Positions 16,458 to 26,890 of a stretch of DNA of 64,000 nt are shown here, one piece after another. The position numbers and the translations under genes were made by a program. Within the stretch, counting starts at the first letter, position 1. Each line of letters opens with the position of its first letter. The stretch is from Polaromonas sp. P2-4 (GTDB taxonomy: Bacteria > Pseudomonadota > Gammaproteobacteria > Burkholderiales > Burkholderiaceae_C): positions 4,766,001-4,830,000 of the forward strand of contig CP087965.1 of NCBI GenBank assembly GCA_024703855.1, read 5' to 3'. Under the pieces are notes generated by a model, which worked only from the letters and a program-made list of their open reading frames with translations, searched no databases and had not been told where the DNA came from.

Positions 16458-18011
16458 TCAAACGCTGGTGACCGCGATCTTCTTAAACTCGCCGGTGGCA
16501 ATCTTTTCTTCCACTCGGCCGGGCCGGTGATGTGGGCGCTGGTGCCGCCCGCATCCACCGCCACGGTGACCGGCATGTCCACCACGTCGAATTCGTAAAT
16601 CGCTTCCATGCCCAGGTCGGCAAAGCCCACCACTTCGGCATGCTTGATGGCCTTGGACACCAGGTAGGCGGCACCGCCGACGGCCATCAGGTAGGCACTC
16701 TGGTGTTTCTTGATGGCCTCAATCGCCACCGGGCCGCGCTCGGCCTTGCCGACCATCGAGATCAGGCCGGTTTGCGCCAGCATCATTTCGGTAAAGCCGT
16801 CCATGCGGGTGGCGGTGGTCGGGCCGGCGGGGCCGACCGCTTCTGCCTTTGACCGGGTCCACCGGGCCGACGTAATAAATCACGCGGTTGGTGAAGTCGA
16901 CCGGGAGTTTTTCGCCCTTGGCCAGCATGTCGGCAATGCGTTTGTGTGCGGCGTCGTGGCCGGTCAGCATTTTTCCGTTGAGCAGCAGCGTGTCGCCGGG
17001 TTTCCAGCTGGCTACTTCTTCCTTGGTCAAGGTATTCAGATTGACCTTTTTGCTCTTGTTGTAATCGGGCGCCCAGTTCACGTTGGGCCAGAGGTCCAGG
17101 CTCGGTGGCGTCAGGTAGGTCGGGCCGCTGCCGTCGAGTACAAAATGGGCGTGGCGGGTGGCGGCGCAGTTGGGAATCATGGCCACCGGCTTGCTGGCCG
17201 CGTGGGTCGGGTACATCTTGATCTTGATGTCGAGCACGGTCGTCAGGCCGCCCAGGCCTTGCGCGCCTATGCCCAGGGCGTTGACTTTTTCAAACAGCTC
17301 CAGACGCAGCTCTTCGGTTTTGGTCAGCTTGGCGCCTGACGAGGACTTGGCCTGCAGTTCGTACATGTCCAGGTCGTCCATCAGGCTTTCCTTGGCCATC
17401 AGCACGGCTTTTTCGGCGGTGCCGCCTATGCCTATGCCCAGCATGCCGGGCGGGCACCAGCCGGCGCCCATGGTCGGCACGGTCTTGAGCACCCAGTCCA
17501 CCACCGAGTCGCCGGGGTTGAGCATGACCAGCTTGCTTTTGTTCTCGCTGCCGCCGCCTTTGGCCGCCACCGTCACGTCAAACTTGTTGCCGGGCACCAG
17601 CTCGGTAAAGATTACGGCCGGGGTGTTGTCTTTGGTGTTTTTGCGGTCGAACTGCGGGTCGCCAACGACCGACGCACGCAGGGTGTTGTCGGGGTGGTTG
17701 TAGCCGCGGCGCACGCCCTCGTTGATGGCATCGTCCAGGCTGCCGGTAAAACCCTCCCAGCGCACATCCATGCCGATTTTCAGAAACACGTTGACGATGC
17801 CGGTGTCCTGGCAGATGGGCCGCTGGCCGGTGGCGCTCATTTTGCTGTTGGTCAAAATTTGCGCAATCGCATCCTTGGCGGCCGGGCTTTGTTCACGCTC
17901 GTAGGCGCGCGCCAGGTGGGCTATGTAATCGGTCGGGTGGTAGTAGCTGATGTACTGCAGGGCAGCGGCAACGGATTCAATCAGGTCGGCTTGCTTGATG
18001 ATGGTCGTCAT
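16458..18011 (-). CDS. fumA: Fumarate hydratase, class I (4Fe-4S) (frameshifted)
   Basis: TCA-cycle enzyme interconverting fumarate and malate, one-chain class I type with both alpha and beta regions. The three cluster cysteines are visible: PICQDTGIVNVF (about residue 68), MGAGWCPPGMLG (about 188) and PNCAATRHAHF (about 280). The beta part contains NGKMLTGHDAAHKR and, after a frameshift near 16850, MDGFTEMMLAQTGL, GGAAYLVSKAI and GMEAIYEFDV. A second indel in an A4 run near 16485 hides the normal end (KIATGEFKKIAVTSV), which stops at 16458. About 517 residues. Divergent from fumC. Confidence 0.9.
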
Positions 18012-18130
18012 GGTCTGGTGCTTTTTGTGGGGTAGATGGCTTTTCAGGGCGGCAGCCGTGTGCTACGGTAGCCGCAACCCCGTATTTTGACAGGGTGTGA
18101 AACGGCGCCCGGAACCATGAGGAAATGACC

Positions 18131-19530
18131 ATGAAAACCCGTATCAACACACGTATTGAGCGCGACACCTTTGGTCCGATCGCGGTGCCGGCTGACCGGC
18201 TGTGGGGTGCACAAACCCAGCGCTCCTTGCAGAACTTTGACATTTCCGGCGAACAGCAGCCGCAGGAAATCATCCGTGCCTTGGCGCAGATCAAGCGCTC
18301 ATCGGCACGGGTTAATCAGGCGCTGGGTTTGCAGGACGAGGCCAAAACAAAGGCCATTGTTGCCGCCGCCGATGAAGTCATTGCCGGGCAGCACGCGGAT
18401 GAGTTTCCGCTGGTGGTGTGGCAAACCGGCTCGGGCACCCAGACCAATATGAACGTCAATGAAGTGCTGGCCAACCGCGCCAGCGAGCTGCTGGGCGGTG
18501 AGCGTGGCGAGGCCCGGCTGGTGCACCCGAATGACGACGTGAACCGCAGCCAGTCATCCAACGACGTGTTTCCAACGGCCATGCATGTCTCGGCCGTAGA
18601 AGCCATCACGCACAAGCTGCTGCCGGCCATGGCCAAGCTGCGCGTCACGCTGGCGCAAAAAGCCCGTGACTTTGATGGCATCGTGAAGATTGGCCGAACT
18701 CATTTGCAAGACGCCACGCCGCTGACCCTGGGCCAGGAGTTTTCGGGCTATGTAGCCCAGCTGGAACATGGCGAAAAGCATGTGAGGGCCACGCTACCGC
18801 ATCTTTATGAACTGGCGCTGGGCGGCACAGCCGTGGGCACAGGCCTGAACGCACCCAAGGGCTATGCCGAGCGCGTTGCGGCCGAGCTGGCCAGCCTGAC
18901 TGGTTTGCCCTTTGTGACCGCACCCAATAAATTCGAAGCGCTGGCGTCTGCCGATGCGCTGGTCCATGCGCATGGTGCCCTCAAGACGCTGGCCGCCAGC
19001 CTGATGAAGATCGCCAACGACGTGCGCTGGCTGGCGAGTGGGCCACGCAGCGGCATTGGTGAGCTGAGCATTCCCGAGAACGAGCCGGGCTCGTCCATCA
19101 TGCCGGGCAAGGTCAACCCGACGCAAAGCGAGGCCGTCACCATGCTGGCGGCGCAGGTGTTCGGCAACGACGTGGCCATCAACTTCGGCGGCGCCTCGGG
19201 CAACTTCGAACTCAATGTGTTCCGGCCCATGATTGCCCACAATTTTCTGCAAAGCGTGCGCCTCTTGGCCGACGGCATGGTGAGCTTTAACGACCATTGT
19301 GCCGTGGGCATTGAGCCCAACCGTGCGCGCATTGCCGAGTTGCTGGACCGCTCCCTGATGCTGGTGACGGCGCTGAACACCCACATTGGCTACGACAAGG
19401 CCGCCTTCATTGCCAAAAAGCGCACAAGGAAGGCAGCACCCTGCGTGACGCCGCGCTGGCCTCAGGCTACGTCACGGGTGAGCAGTTTGACCAGTGGGTG
19501 GTGCCGGGGGATATGGTGGGTGCGAGGTGA
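18131..19530 (+). CDS. fumC: Fumarate hydratase, class II (frameshifted near 3' end)
   Basis: Oxygen-stable, cofactor-free fumarase. Signature regions are RIERDTFGPIAVPADRLWG, TGSGTQTNMNVNEVLANRA (about residue 99), HPNDDVNRSQSSNDVFPTAMH, GRTHLQDATPLTLGQE and the superfamily signature GSSIMPGKVNPTQ (about residue 320). ATG 18131 is preferred to 18125 because TGAGGA is then 7 bp upstream. A missing base near 19423 shifts the frame; the correct end reads EGSTLRDAALASGYVTGEQF and stops at 19530. It is divergent from the oxygen-sensitive fumA, a pairing that allows switching under oxidative or iron stress. Confidence 0.93.
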
Positions 19531-19553
19531 GCCGCACCGTGGTGGGCGTGCGC

Positions 19554-20180
19554 TCAGTGCTTTTGCGCCGCTATCGCCGACATCACCTTGTCGGTGTAGG
19601 CAATCGCCAATGCCGACAGCAAAAAGGTGATGTGAATCGCCGTCTGCGCGATCAGCACCCGGTCGGTGTAGTTGTCTGCGTTGATGAAGGTTTTCAGCAG
19701 GTGAATCGAGCTGATGCCAATGATGGCCGTGGCCAGCTTGACCTTGAGCACCGATGCGTTCACATGGCTCAGCCATTCAGGCTGGTCGCGGTGGCCTTCC
19801 AGGTCCATGCGGCTCACAAAGGTTTCGTAGCCCCCCACAATCACCATGATCAGCAGGTTGGAAATCATGACCACGTCGATCAAGGCCAGGACCACCAGCA
19901 TGATGACTGTTTCATTGAGCGAGACGATGGGCGTGCTCGTTTTGTAACCAATACTGGTAATCAGCGCCTGCAGAGCCGTCTGGCTGCCGAAGGCCGCCTC
20001 AATCAGATGTGCCAGCTCAACCAGAAAATGAACCACATAGACGGCCTGCGCCGCAATCAGTCCCAAGTAAAGCGGCAACTGCAGCCAACGGCTTGCAAAT
20101 ATCAAATTGGGAAGTGGACGCAGGGGACGAAGCGGGATGACTTTGTGAGGGGTGGCTTTGAGAGGGGTGGGTTCTGACAT
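19554..20180 (-). CDS. UPF0114 family inner-membrane protein (YqhA-like)
   Basis: Integral membrane protein of unknown function, 208 residues from the start used here. Hydrophobic segments are at LQLPLYLGLIAAQAVYVVHF, TVIMLVVLALIDVVMISNLL, LATAIIGISSIHLLKTF and a C-terminal AIHITFLLSALAIAYTDKV. The family hallmark IVGGYETFVSRMD follows the second span. ATG 20180 (MSEPTPLK) is preferred over 20222 because the extra upstream residues are not typical. Convergent with fumC, 23 bp apart. No activity is established for this family. Confidence 0.85.
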   Translation of the reverse strand: MSEPTPLKATPHKVIPLRPLRPLPNLIFASRWLQLPLYLGLIAAQAVYVVHFLVELAHLIEAAFGSQTALQALITSIGYKTSTPIVSLNETVIMLVVLALIDVVMISNLLIMVIVGGYETFVSRMDLEGHRDQPEWLSHVNASVLKVKLATAIIGISSIHLLKTFINADNYTDRVLIAQTAIHITFLLSALAIAYTDKVMSAIAAQKH

Positions 20181-20348
20181 GATGGAGGTAAGGTGAAAAA
20201 ATTGCAGAATTGTAGGAGGCAAGTGGCGCCCGAAGTTGCGCGAGTTTGCCCGAATTATGGAAAACTGTAAGGTTCAAGCCAGTCAGTGGCTTGTAAGTGC
20301 GAGGCATGACAGTACCACGCAATCAATGACAAACAGGAGACAAAACCC

Positions 20349-22349
20349 ATGAGCACCCCCACATCCAAAAACATCGAGTCCGTGCTGGTTGAAAATCGCG
20401 TGTTCCCTCCCAGTCCAGCCGTCGTGCAGGCGGCCCGCATCTCCGGCATGGCCGCCTACAACGCCATGTGCGCTGAGGCCGACAAGGATTTTGAAGGCTT
20501 CTGGGCCAAACTGGCGCGTGACAACCTGAGCTGGAAAAAACCTTTCACGCAAACACTGGACGAGTCGAACGTCCCGTTTTACAAATGGTTTGCGGATGGC
20601 GAACTCAACGCCTCCTACAACTGCCTGGACCGCCATCTGGGCACGCCAACCGAAAACAAAAAAGCCATTATTTTTGAGAGTGACGATGGCCAGGTCACCA
20701 CCGTCACCTACAAAGAGTTGCACGCCAAAGTCAGCCAGTTCGCCAGCGCGCTCAAAGGCATGGGGATTAAAAAGGGCGACAGGGTCATCATCTACATGCC
20801 GATGACCATCGAAGGTGTTGTGGCCATGCAGGCTTGTGCACGCATTGGAGCCACGCACTCGGTCGTGTTTGGCGGCTTTTCAGCCAAGAGCCTGCAAGAG
20901 CGCATTCAGGACGCCGGTGCGGTGGCCGTTATCACGGCCAACTACCAGCTGCGCGGCGGCAAAGAGCTGCCACTCAAAGCGATTGTGGACGAAGGCATTG
21001 CCATGGGCGGCTGCGAGTCCATCAAGAACGTGGTGGTGTACCAGCGCACCGCGACCGCCTGCAACATGGTGGCCGGGCGCGACAGCCTGATGCACGAGGT
21101 CACGGCCAGGGCAGCGCCGACATGTGAGCCTGAATTCGTGGGCGCCGAGCACCCGCTGTTCATTCTTTACACCTCCGGCTCCACCGGCAAACCCAAAGGC
21201 GTGCAGCACAGCACGGGCGGCTATTTGCTGTGGGCCAAGCTGACCATGGACTGGACCTTTGACATCCAGCCCGCCGATGTGTTCTGGTGCACGGCCGATA
21301 TCGGCTGGATCACCGGCCACACCTATGTGGCTTATGGCCCGCTGGCGGCAGGCGCAACGCAAATTATCTTTGAAGGTATTCCCACCTACCCGAACGCCGG
21401 TCGGTTCTGGCAGATGATCGAGAAGCACAAGGTCACGATTTTCTATACCGCGCCCACCGCCATCCGCTCGCTGATCAAGGCCGCTGACGGAGATCAAAAA
21501 ATACACCCGGACCGCTCGGATTTGAGCAGCCTGCGCATTCTGGGCACCGTGGGCGAACCCATCAACCCGGAAGCCTGGATGTGGTACTACAAACACGTGG
21601 GCGGCGAGCGTTGCCCGATTGTGGATACCTTCTGGCAAACGGAGTCGGGTGGGCACATGATCACGCCGCTGCCCGGCGCCACCCCGTTGGTACCCGGTAG
21701 CTGCACCTTGCCGTTGCCTGGCATCATGGCCGCCATCGTCGATGAAACCGGCAAGGACCTGCCCAATGGCTCGGGCGGCCTGCTGGTGGTCAAACGCCCG
21801 TGGCCGTCCATGATTCGCGGCATCTGGAATGACCCGGAACGTTTCAAGAAAAGCTACTACCCCGAGGAGATGGGGGGCACGATGTACCTGGCCGGCGACG
21901 GCGCGGTGCGCAATGCCGATAACGGCTACTTCCGCATCACCGGCCGCATTGACGACGTGCTGAATGTGTCGGGCCACCGCATGGGCACCATGGAAATTGA
22001 GTCTGCGCTGGTAGCGCATTCGACCCTGGTTGCAGAGGCTGCCGTGGTAGGCCGCCCGGATGACCTGACCGGCGAGGCGATTGTGGCGTTTGTGGTGCTC
22101 AAGCGCTCACGTCCCACGGGCGATGAGGCCAAGGCCATTGCCAAGGAGCTGCGCGACTGGGTTGGCAAAGAGATTGGCCCGATTGCCAAACCCAAGGACA
22201 TCCGCTTTGGCGACAACCTGCCCAAGACGCGCAGCGGAAAAATCATGCGCCGCCTGTTGCGGGGCATTGCCAAGGGTGAGGCGATTACGCAAGACACCTC
22301 AACGCTGGAGAATCCGGCGATTCTCGATCAGTTGTCTGAAAATTTGTAA
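20349..22349 (+). CDS. acs: Acetyl-CoA synthetase
   Basis: AMP-forming acetate activation (acetate + ATP + CoA to acetyl-CoA), feeding the TCA cycle. Unbroken, 666 residues. The adenylate-binding motif YTSGSTGKPKGVQHSTGG is at about residue 272, the conserved DTFWQTESGGHMITPLPG at about 428, and the C-terminal catalytic lysine, the usual target of protein acetylation, in TRSGKIMRRLLRG (about 630). The residue in the acetate pocket region (GWITGHTYVAYGPL) agrees with acetate rather than longer acids. A GGAGA ribosome-binding site precedes the ATG and an intrinsic terminator follows. Confidence 0.96.
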   Translation: MSTPTSKNIESVLVENRVFPPSPAVVQAARISGMAAYNAMCAEADKDFEGFWAKLARDNLSWKKPFTQTLDESNVPFYKWFADGELNASYNCLDRHLGTPTENKKAIIFESDDGQVTTVTYKELHAKVSQFASALKGMGIKKGDRVIIYMPMTIEGVVAMQACARIGATHSVVFGGFSAKSLQERIQDAGAVAVITANYQLRGGKELPLKAIVDEGIAMGGCESIKNVVVYQRTATACNMVAGRDSLMHEVTARAAPTCEPEFVGAEHPLFILYTSGSTGKPKGVQHSTGGYLLWAKLTMDWTFDIQPADVFWCTADIGWITGHTYVAYGPLAAGATQIIFEGIPTYPNAGRFWQMIEKHKVTIFYTAPTAIRSLIKAADGDQKIHPDRSDLSSLRILGTVGEPINPEAWMWYYKHVGGERCPIVDTFWQTESGGHMITPLPGATPLVPGSCTLPLPGIMAAIVDETGKDLPNGSGGLLVVKRPWPSMIRGIWNDPERFKKSYYPEEMGGTMYLAGDGAVRNADNGYFRITGRIDDVLNVSGHRMGTMEIESALVAHSTLVAEAAVVGRPDDLTGEAIVAFVVLKRSRPTGDEAKAIAKELRDWVGKEIGPIAKPKDIRFGDNLPKTRSGKIMRRLLRGIAKGEAITQDTSTLENPAILDQLSENL

Positions 22350-22365
22350 ATTACACGCACACAGC

Positions 22366-22394
22366 AAAAAGCCCGTCGATCGACGGGCTTTTTT
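22366..22394. terminator. Intrinsic terminator after acs
   Basis: AAAAGCCCGTCG / CGACGGGCTTTT hairpin, AT loop, followed by T-run; flanked by A-run on the other side, so it can serve both acs and the convergent cytochrome c gene. Confidence 0.9.
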
Positions 22395-22449
22395 GTACCC
22401 AGCCTGGGGCGGGGCCACGGATCGTGACGATCCGTTTTATGTCTGCGGA

Positions 22450-22764
22450 TTACTTCTGGGCCAGAATCCAGGTCGCCAGTTTTTTGGCTTCGTCAGGGCT
22501 GACCTGGGCGTTGGCCGGCATGGGTATGGGGCCCCAGACGCCGGAGCCGCCCTTGATGACTTTGGCTGCGAGTTTGTCGGCTGCGTCTTTCTGGCCCGCG
22601 TACTTGGCCGCTACGTCTTTGTAGGAGGGGCCCACCAGTTTTTTGTCAACGGCGTGGCAAGCCATGCAGTTTTTGGCGGTGGCCAGTTGCAGGTCAGCCA
22701 GGGCTGGGGTTGACACGGCAAAACATGCCGCCACGGAAGCGATTGCGAAAAGAATACGTTTCAT
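22450..22764 (-). CDS. Cytochrome c class I (c551/c552-like)
   Basis: Small periplasmic electron carrier, 104 residues. A signal peptide (MKRILFAIASVAACFAVSTPALA) precedes the mature domain. Haem attachment is by the motif CMACH (about residue 33) and the axial methionine is in PIPMPANAQVSP (about 80). The start at 22764 is set by GAGGACAAT upstream and by the signal peptide, rather than the longer open frame to 22977, which overlaps a palindromic element. The fold and length fit donors to cytochrome oxidase or peroxidases; the partner is not known. Confidence 0.93.
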   Translation of the reverse strand: MKRILFAIASVAACFAVSTPALADLQLATAKNCMACHAVDKKLVGPSYKDVAAKYAGQKDAADKLAAKVIKGGSGVWGPIPMPANAQVSPDEAKKLATWILAQK

Positions 22765-22848
22765 GGATTGTCCTCGTGGGGAAGTTATAAATTCCGGGAT
22801 TCGGTTACAGTCAATTAACGTCATTGTAGGGGTGCCGGTTGACCCCAG

Positions 22849-23011
22849 GGAAGCTCTGCCTAACCCCACGCGGCCCGTGATCGCACGGATTCGGGCGGTC
22901 TGCGGCGTTGCATTTATGGCCAATAGCGGGGCTATTGGCTGCAAAATGCGCCTTGGCAAGCCCATCCCGACCCGCACGCCACGAACTCGCGCGGAGTTAT
23001 GCAGAGCTTCC
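22849..23011. repeat. 163-bp long palindrome A
   Basis: Imperfect palindrome between the cytochrome c gene and the small Trp-rich gene. Terminal arms are GGAAGCTCTGCCTAAC (22849-22864) and GTTATGCAGAGCTTCC (22996-23011), extending inward with few mismatches. The centre is AATAGCGGGGCTATT (22922-22936), flanked by GGCGTTGCA and TGCGCCTTG. Length and centre are the same as in 34508-34670, although the arms differ. Confidence 0.75.
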
Positions 23012-23063
23012 TTGCGTCAAGGGCATACCCGCCTGACCTGACCAAAATCTTCAGGAGTTACAG

Positions 23064-23309
23064 ATGTATTTGTTATTGATGGGAATCCTTGCACTGGCTT
23101 TGAAATATCTGGAGATCGGCCCGGTCGCCGCCTGGAGTTGGTGGGTCGTGCTGTCGCCTTTTGCCCTTGCGGTGGCTTGGTGGGCCTGGGCTGACGCCTC
23201 TGGCTATACCAAGCAGCGTGAGATCGACAAGATGGCCAAGCGCAAGCAGGAGCGCATCGACAAGCAGCGCATCGCCATGGGCATGTTGTCCGCTAAAAAA
23301 CGTAAATAA
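23064..23309 (+). CDS. Small Trp-rich membrane protein (TIGR04438-like)
   Basis: 81 residues. Two hydrophobic segments (MYLLLMGILALALKYL and the Trp-dense WSWWVVLSPFALAVAWWAW) are followed by a highly basic tail (KMAKRKQERIDKQR). This is the pattern of the short Trp-rich family found in Burkholderiales; function unknown. AGGAG precedes the ATG and an intrinsic terminator follows about 50 bp after the stop. Confidence 0.85.
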   Translation: MYLLLMGILALALKYLEIGPVAAWSWWVVLSPFALAVAWWAWADASGYTKQREIDKMAKRKQERIDKQRIAMGMLSAKKRK

Positions 23310-23357
23310 ACGGCAGGTGGTTTCAGCTTATTCGTAAGGCTTGATACCAAAGTAAAG

Positions 23358-23390
23358 AGCCCGTGAAGTCTGTGACCCACGGGCTTTTTG
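23358..23390. terminator. Intrinsic terminator between the Trp-rich gene and ilvD
   Basis: AGCCCGTG (23358-23365) and CACGGGCT (23378-23385) form the stem, followed by a T-run. It lies between convergent genes and may act on both. Confidence 0.8.
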
Positions 23391-23409
23391 TTCTAAAAAT
23401 CAACCGGTA

Positions 23410-25102
23410 TCAGAAATCGTCCAGCACAGCCCCTTTGCTGGCACTGGAGGCATTGAAGGCGAACTTGGCCTGTACGCCGCGGGTGTAGCGTGGGGCCGGT
23501 GCTTTCCAGCCGACTTTGCGCTTTTCCAGTTCGGCGTCGCTGATGTTCAACTGCAGCAACAGTTGCTTGGCATCAATCGTGATGGAGTCGCCTTCGTTGA
23601 TGAACGCGATGTTGCCGCCGGCAGCGGCTTCGGGCGCGACGTGGCCCACCACCATGCCCCAGGTACCGCCAGAGAATCGCCCGTCGGTGATCAGGCCCAC
23701 GCTTCGCCCAGGCCTGCGCCAATCAGCGCGCCAGTGGGGGCCAGCATTTCGGGCATACCCGGGCCGCCTTTGGGGCCAAGGTAGCGCAGCACCATCACGT
23801 CACCGGCCTTGATTTTTCCGGCCAGGATGGCGGCCAGGGCCGACTGCTCATCATCGAACACGCGGGCCGGGCCCGTCATGACCGGGTTTTTCAGGCCGGT
23901 GATTTTGGCCACACAGCCTTCGGGCGACAGATTGCCTTTGAGGATGGCCAGGTGACCCTGTGCGTACATCGGCTTGTCGATGGCGCGAATCACGTCCTGG
24001 TCGGCACGCGGCACATCGGGCACGTCCTTGAGCACTTCGGCAATGGTTTGACCCGAAATCGTCAGGCAGTCGCCATGCAGCAAGCCGGCCGCCAGCAGCG
24101 TCTTCATGACCTGCGGAATGCCGCCGGCGCGGTGCAGGTCCACCGCCAGGTATTTGCCGGAAGGCTTCAGGTCGCACAGCACGGGTGTGCGCACGCGAAC
24201 GCGTTCGAAGTCGTCAATGGTCCACTCGACGCCTGCGGTGTGTGCAATCGCCAAAAAGTGCAGCACAGCGTTGGTTGAGCCGCCGGTTGCCATGATCACA
24301 GCCACGGCGTTTTCAATCGCTTTTTTGGTGACGATGTCGCGTGGCTTGATGTCTTTCTTGACCGCTTCAATCAGTACCTTGGCCGACTCTTTGGCCGAGT
24401 TCATTTTCTCGTCGTGCGGATTGGCCATGGTGCTGGAGTAGGGCAGCGAAATGCCGAGTGCCTCAAACGCGCTGGACATGGTGTTGGCCGTGTACATGCC
24501 GCCGCAGCTGCCGGTGCCCGGAATGGCGCGGCGCTCGATTTGCAGCAGGTCTTCGTCGCTCATGCGGCCGGCGGCGTTTTCGCCCACGGCTTCAAACACG
24601 CTCACGATGTTGAGGTCTTTGCCCTTGTAGCTGCCCGGCAGGATGGTGCCGCCATAAACATAAATGGCCGGCACATTGGCGCGCAGCATGCCCATCAGGC
24701 CGCCCGGCATGTTCTTGTCACAGCCGCCGATCACCAGCACGCCGTCCATCCACTGGCCCTGCACGCAGGTTTCAATGCAGTCGGAAATCACTTCGCGGCT
24801 CACCAGCGAGTACTTCATGCCCTCGGTGCCCATGGCCATGCCGTCGGAAATGGTGGGCGTGCCAAACACCTGCGCATTGCCACCGGCTTCTTCAATGGCG
24901 GCAATGGCGGCATCGGCCAGCTTTTGCAGGCCGCTGTTGCAGGGCGTGATGGTGCTGTGCCCGTTGGCCACGCCAATCATGGGCTTTTTGAAGTCGCCTT
25001 CCTCGTAGCCCATGGCGTAGTACATGGAACGGTTGGGGCGCGCGATTTGCCTTCGGTGATGTTTTTGCTGCGCGGGTTGAGCGTGATGGTCTTGGTTTCC
25101 AT
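23410..25102 (-). CDS. ilvD: Dihydroxy-acid dehydratase (frameshifted)
   Basis: Iron-sulfur enzyme of branched-chain amino acid synthesis that dehydrates 2,3-dihydroxy-isovalerate and -methylvalerate. Start at ATG 25102 (METKTITLNPRSKNITEGKS). Cluster cysteines appear in ITPCNSGLQKL, IGGCDKNMPGGLMG and PGTGSCGGMYTANTMSS; the C-terminal part has GLITDGRFSGGT and GHVAPEA. Two indels break the frame: an extra C in a C4 run near 25038 (should read RAPNRSMYYAMGYE) and a missing base near 23697 (should read GLGES before VGLITDG). Rejoined length is about 563 residues, normal. Divergent from a LysR gene. Confidence 0.93.
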
Positions 25103-25205
25103 GGGGGATGTCTCTTCAAGTGGGGTTTTACCGAAAAGCTGAGTATGCGTGTTTTGGCTGATTCTTTCCAATCCATTATTTGTGGTGTATTAATATGTAC
25201 GGCAT

Positions 25206-26135
25206 ATGAGAGATGTTGCCGTCCCACGCCGCCAGCCACCCTTGATTGAACTGCGTTTGTGGCGGCAATTTCTGGCTGTGGCCGATGAGCTTCATTTTGG
25301 CCGTGCGGCCCAGCGCCTGAACATGACGCAGCCACCCCTGACGCAGGCCATTGCGCAGCTGGAAGCCTTGCTGGGCCTCAAGCTGTTTGATCGAACCAAA
25401 CGCAGCGTGCAACTCACCGTTGCCGGTGCGGCGCTGGTGCCCGAGGCGCGCGACCTGCTGGCCCGTGCCCAGGCCTTGCCCCTGGTTGCGCGCGCCAGTG
25501 CTGACGGCGAAGCCGGGCGCTTGCGGCTGGCCTTTGTGTCCACGGTCGGATTTGATTTGCTGCCGCGCTGGGTTCGGGCCTTTCGCGAGCAATATCCCAA
25601 GGTGCAACTGGAGCTGATTGAAGCGACCGGCGATGTGCAGCTTCAGGCCCTTGAGCGCGGTGAAATTGATGCCGGTTTCATGCTGCATTCACCCGGCTTT
25701 GCGCCGCCGGGCCTGACCTGCCAGCGCATCGCACGGGACCCGCTGGTGGTGGCTGTGCCCGAGCAAAGCGAGCTGGCCGGCAAAACCACACTCACGCTGA
25801 AGGACTTGCTGGACCAACCCCTGGTGATTTTCCCAAGGCGCATCCTGCCTTCGCTTTACGACGCGATTTTTGCGATGTACCACGCCTCTGGCCAATTGCC
25901 GCGCGTGGCACAGGAAGCCATCCAGATGCAAACCATCGTCAACCTGGTGTCGGCGGGCCTCGGCGTGGCCTGGGTGCCCGACAGTGTGCGGCAGTTCCAG
26001 CGGCCGGGCGTGGTGTACCGGGAACTGAAGGGGGGCAAGGGGCAGGCGGTGCCGGGCTGTGAGACGAGCCTGGTCTGGGCCGCCGGGGCGGCCAGTCCTG
26101 CGCTGTTGCGGTTCATGGCGTTTGCACCGGGCTGA
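25206..26135 (+). CDS. LysR-type transcriptional regulator
   Basis: Intact 309-residue regulator. The helix-turn-helix is IELRLWRQFLAVADELHFG and LNMTQPPLTQAIAQLEALLG (about residues 12-55), followed by the effector-binding domain (LRLAFVSTVGFDLLPRWVRA). It is divergent from ilvD with a 103-bp AT-rich gap, so it may control ilvD and itself, although ilvD is more often not LysR-regulated in this order. An FPRRILPSLYDAIF segment is typical of the BenM/CatM-like subgroup of effector domains. Confidence 0.92.
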   Translation: MRDVAVPRRQPPLIELRLWRQFLAVADELHFGRAAQRLNMTQPPLTQAIAQLEALLGLKLFDRTKRSVQLTVAGAALVPEARDLLARAQALPLVARASADGEAGRLRLAFVSTVGFDLLPRWVRAFREQYPKVQLELIEATGDVQLQALERGEIDAGFMLHSPGFAPPGLTCQRIARDPLVVAVPEQSELAGKTTLTLKDLLDQPLVIFPRRILPSLYDAIFAMYHASGQLPRVAQEAIQMQTIVNLVSAGLGVAWVPDSVRQFQRPGVVYRELKGGKGQAVPGCETSLVWAAGAASPALLRFMAFAPG

Positions 26136-26215
26136 CAGCATTCGATTTGAAGGCCTGCAACCCATGAGTCACGTCACATCGATGTTTTCATGAATTGTTT
26201 TTTTGCGCTGACCCC

Positions 26216-26617
26216 TCACACCGCCCAATTTTCCAGCTGCAGCGCCTCCACCCGCTCAAACTCCCGCATATTGTTTGTCACCAACGTCAGCCCTTCGCTG
26301 CGTGCATGCGCGGCGATGTGCAGGTCGTTGACGCCAATAGTCTGGCCTTGCCGTTCCAGCACCGCGCGAATTGAGCCGTAGTGCTGCGCGGCCTTGGCTC
26401 CGTAGGCCAGTACCTCCAGCCGACTGCAGAAATCTTCCACCACGGCCAGGTTGGTCGGTGGTTTGCTGCTTTTTTCAGCGCCGTGCATCAGCTCAGCCAG
26501 GGTGATGGCCGAGATGGCCATGCGGCTAGCGTGTTGGTTAAAAAGTTCCAGCGCCTGCAGCGGGCGGCGCTTGATGACATAGATGACGATGTTGGTGTCG
26601 AGCAGGTAGCGCAGCAT
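26216..26617 (-). CDS. vapC: PIN-domain ribonuclease toxin, VapC family
   Basis: Type II toxin, 133 residues. PIN-domain acidic residues are visible: Asp in LLDTNIVIYVIK (about residue 7), Glu in ITLAELMHGAEKS (about 43), Asp in IGVNDLHIAAHA (about 98) and the final Asn/Glu region VTNNMREFERV. The start at 26617 (MLRYLLDT) lies 17 bp after the stop of the antitoxin gene, the usual bicistronic order. Cleaves RNA when the antitoxin is lost; the specific target cannot be predicted. Confidence 0.93.
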   Translation of the reverse strand: MLRYLLDTNIVIYVIKRRPLQALELFNQHASRMAISAITLAELMHGAEKSSKPPTNLAVVEDFCSRLEVLAYGAKAAQHYGSIRAVLERQGQTIGVNDLHIAAHARSEGLTLVTNNMREFERVEALQLENWAV

Positions 26618-26634
26618 GAGTGTTTCCGTCGAGC

Positions 26635-26868
26635 TCAAAAATTCTCGCGCTGCGGCTGTTCCTGCGATGCCCGCTCGGCCATGAAGTCGTTGGTGGCTTG
26701 CGGGCCGTCCTTGAAGAAGCTGTCCCACGACTGTCCCAGCGGCGCGATGATGCGTTCGTTGCCGCGCGCACGCACGTCCACGCGCTTGACATCGCTGGGC
26801 AGGCGCAACTCGGCGGGCAGGCGCACGGCCTGGGTGCGGTTGTTAATGAACAGAGTCGTCGCGACCAT
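26635..26868 (-). CDS. vapB: VapB-type antitoxin (AbrB/SpoVT-like)
   Basis: 77 residues, the antitoxin partner of the downstream VapC. The N-terminal swapped-hairpin DNA-binding part reads TTLFINNRTQAVRLPAELRLP, typical of VapB; the C-terminal tail (WDSFFKDGPQATNDFMAERA) would wrap the toxin. Start at ATG 26868; longer in-frame upstream extension is unlikely to be coding. The complex should bind the region just upstream, where a direct repeat occurs. Confidence 0.92.
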   Translation of the reverse strand: MVATTLFINNRTQAVRLPAELRLPSDVKRVDVRARGNERIIAPLGQSWDSFFKDGPQATNDFMAERASQEQPQRENF

Positions 26869-26890
26869 GGTTTTCTCCGTGAACGTGTTT

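Noticed and set aside
20880..22019. 379-residue open frame opposite acs
   Set aside because: Shadow of a high-GC coding region; acs on the plus strand has all motifs.
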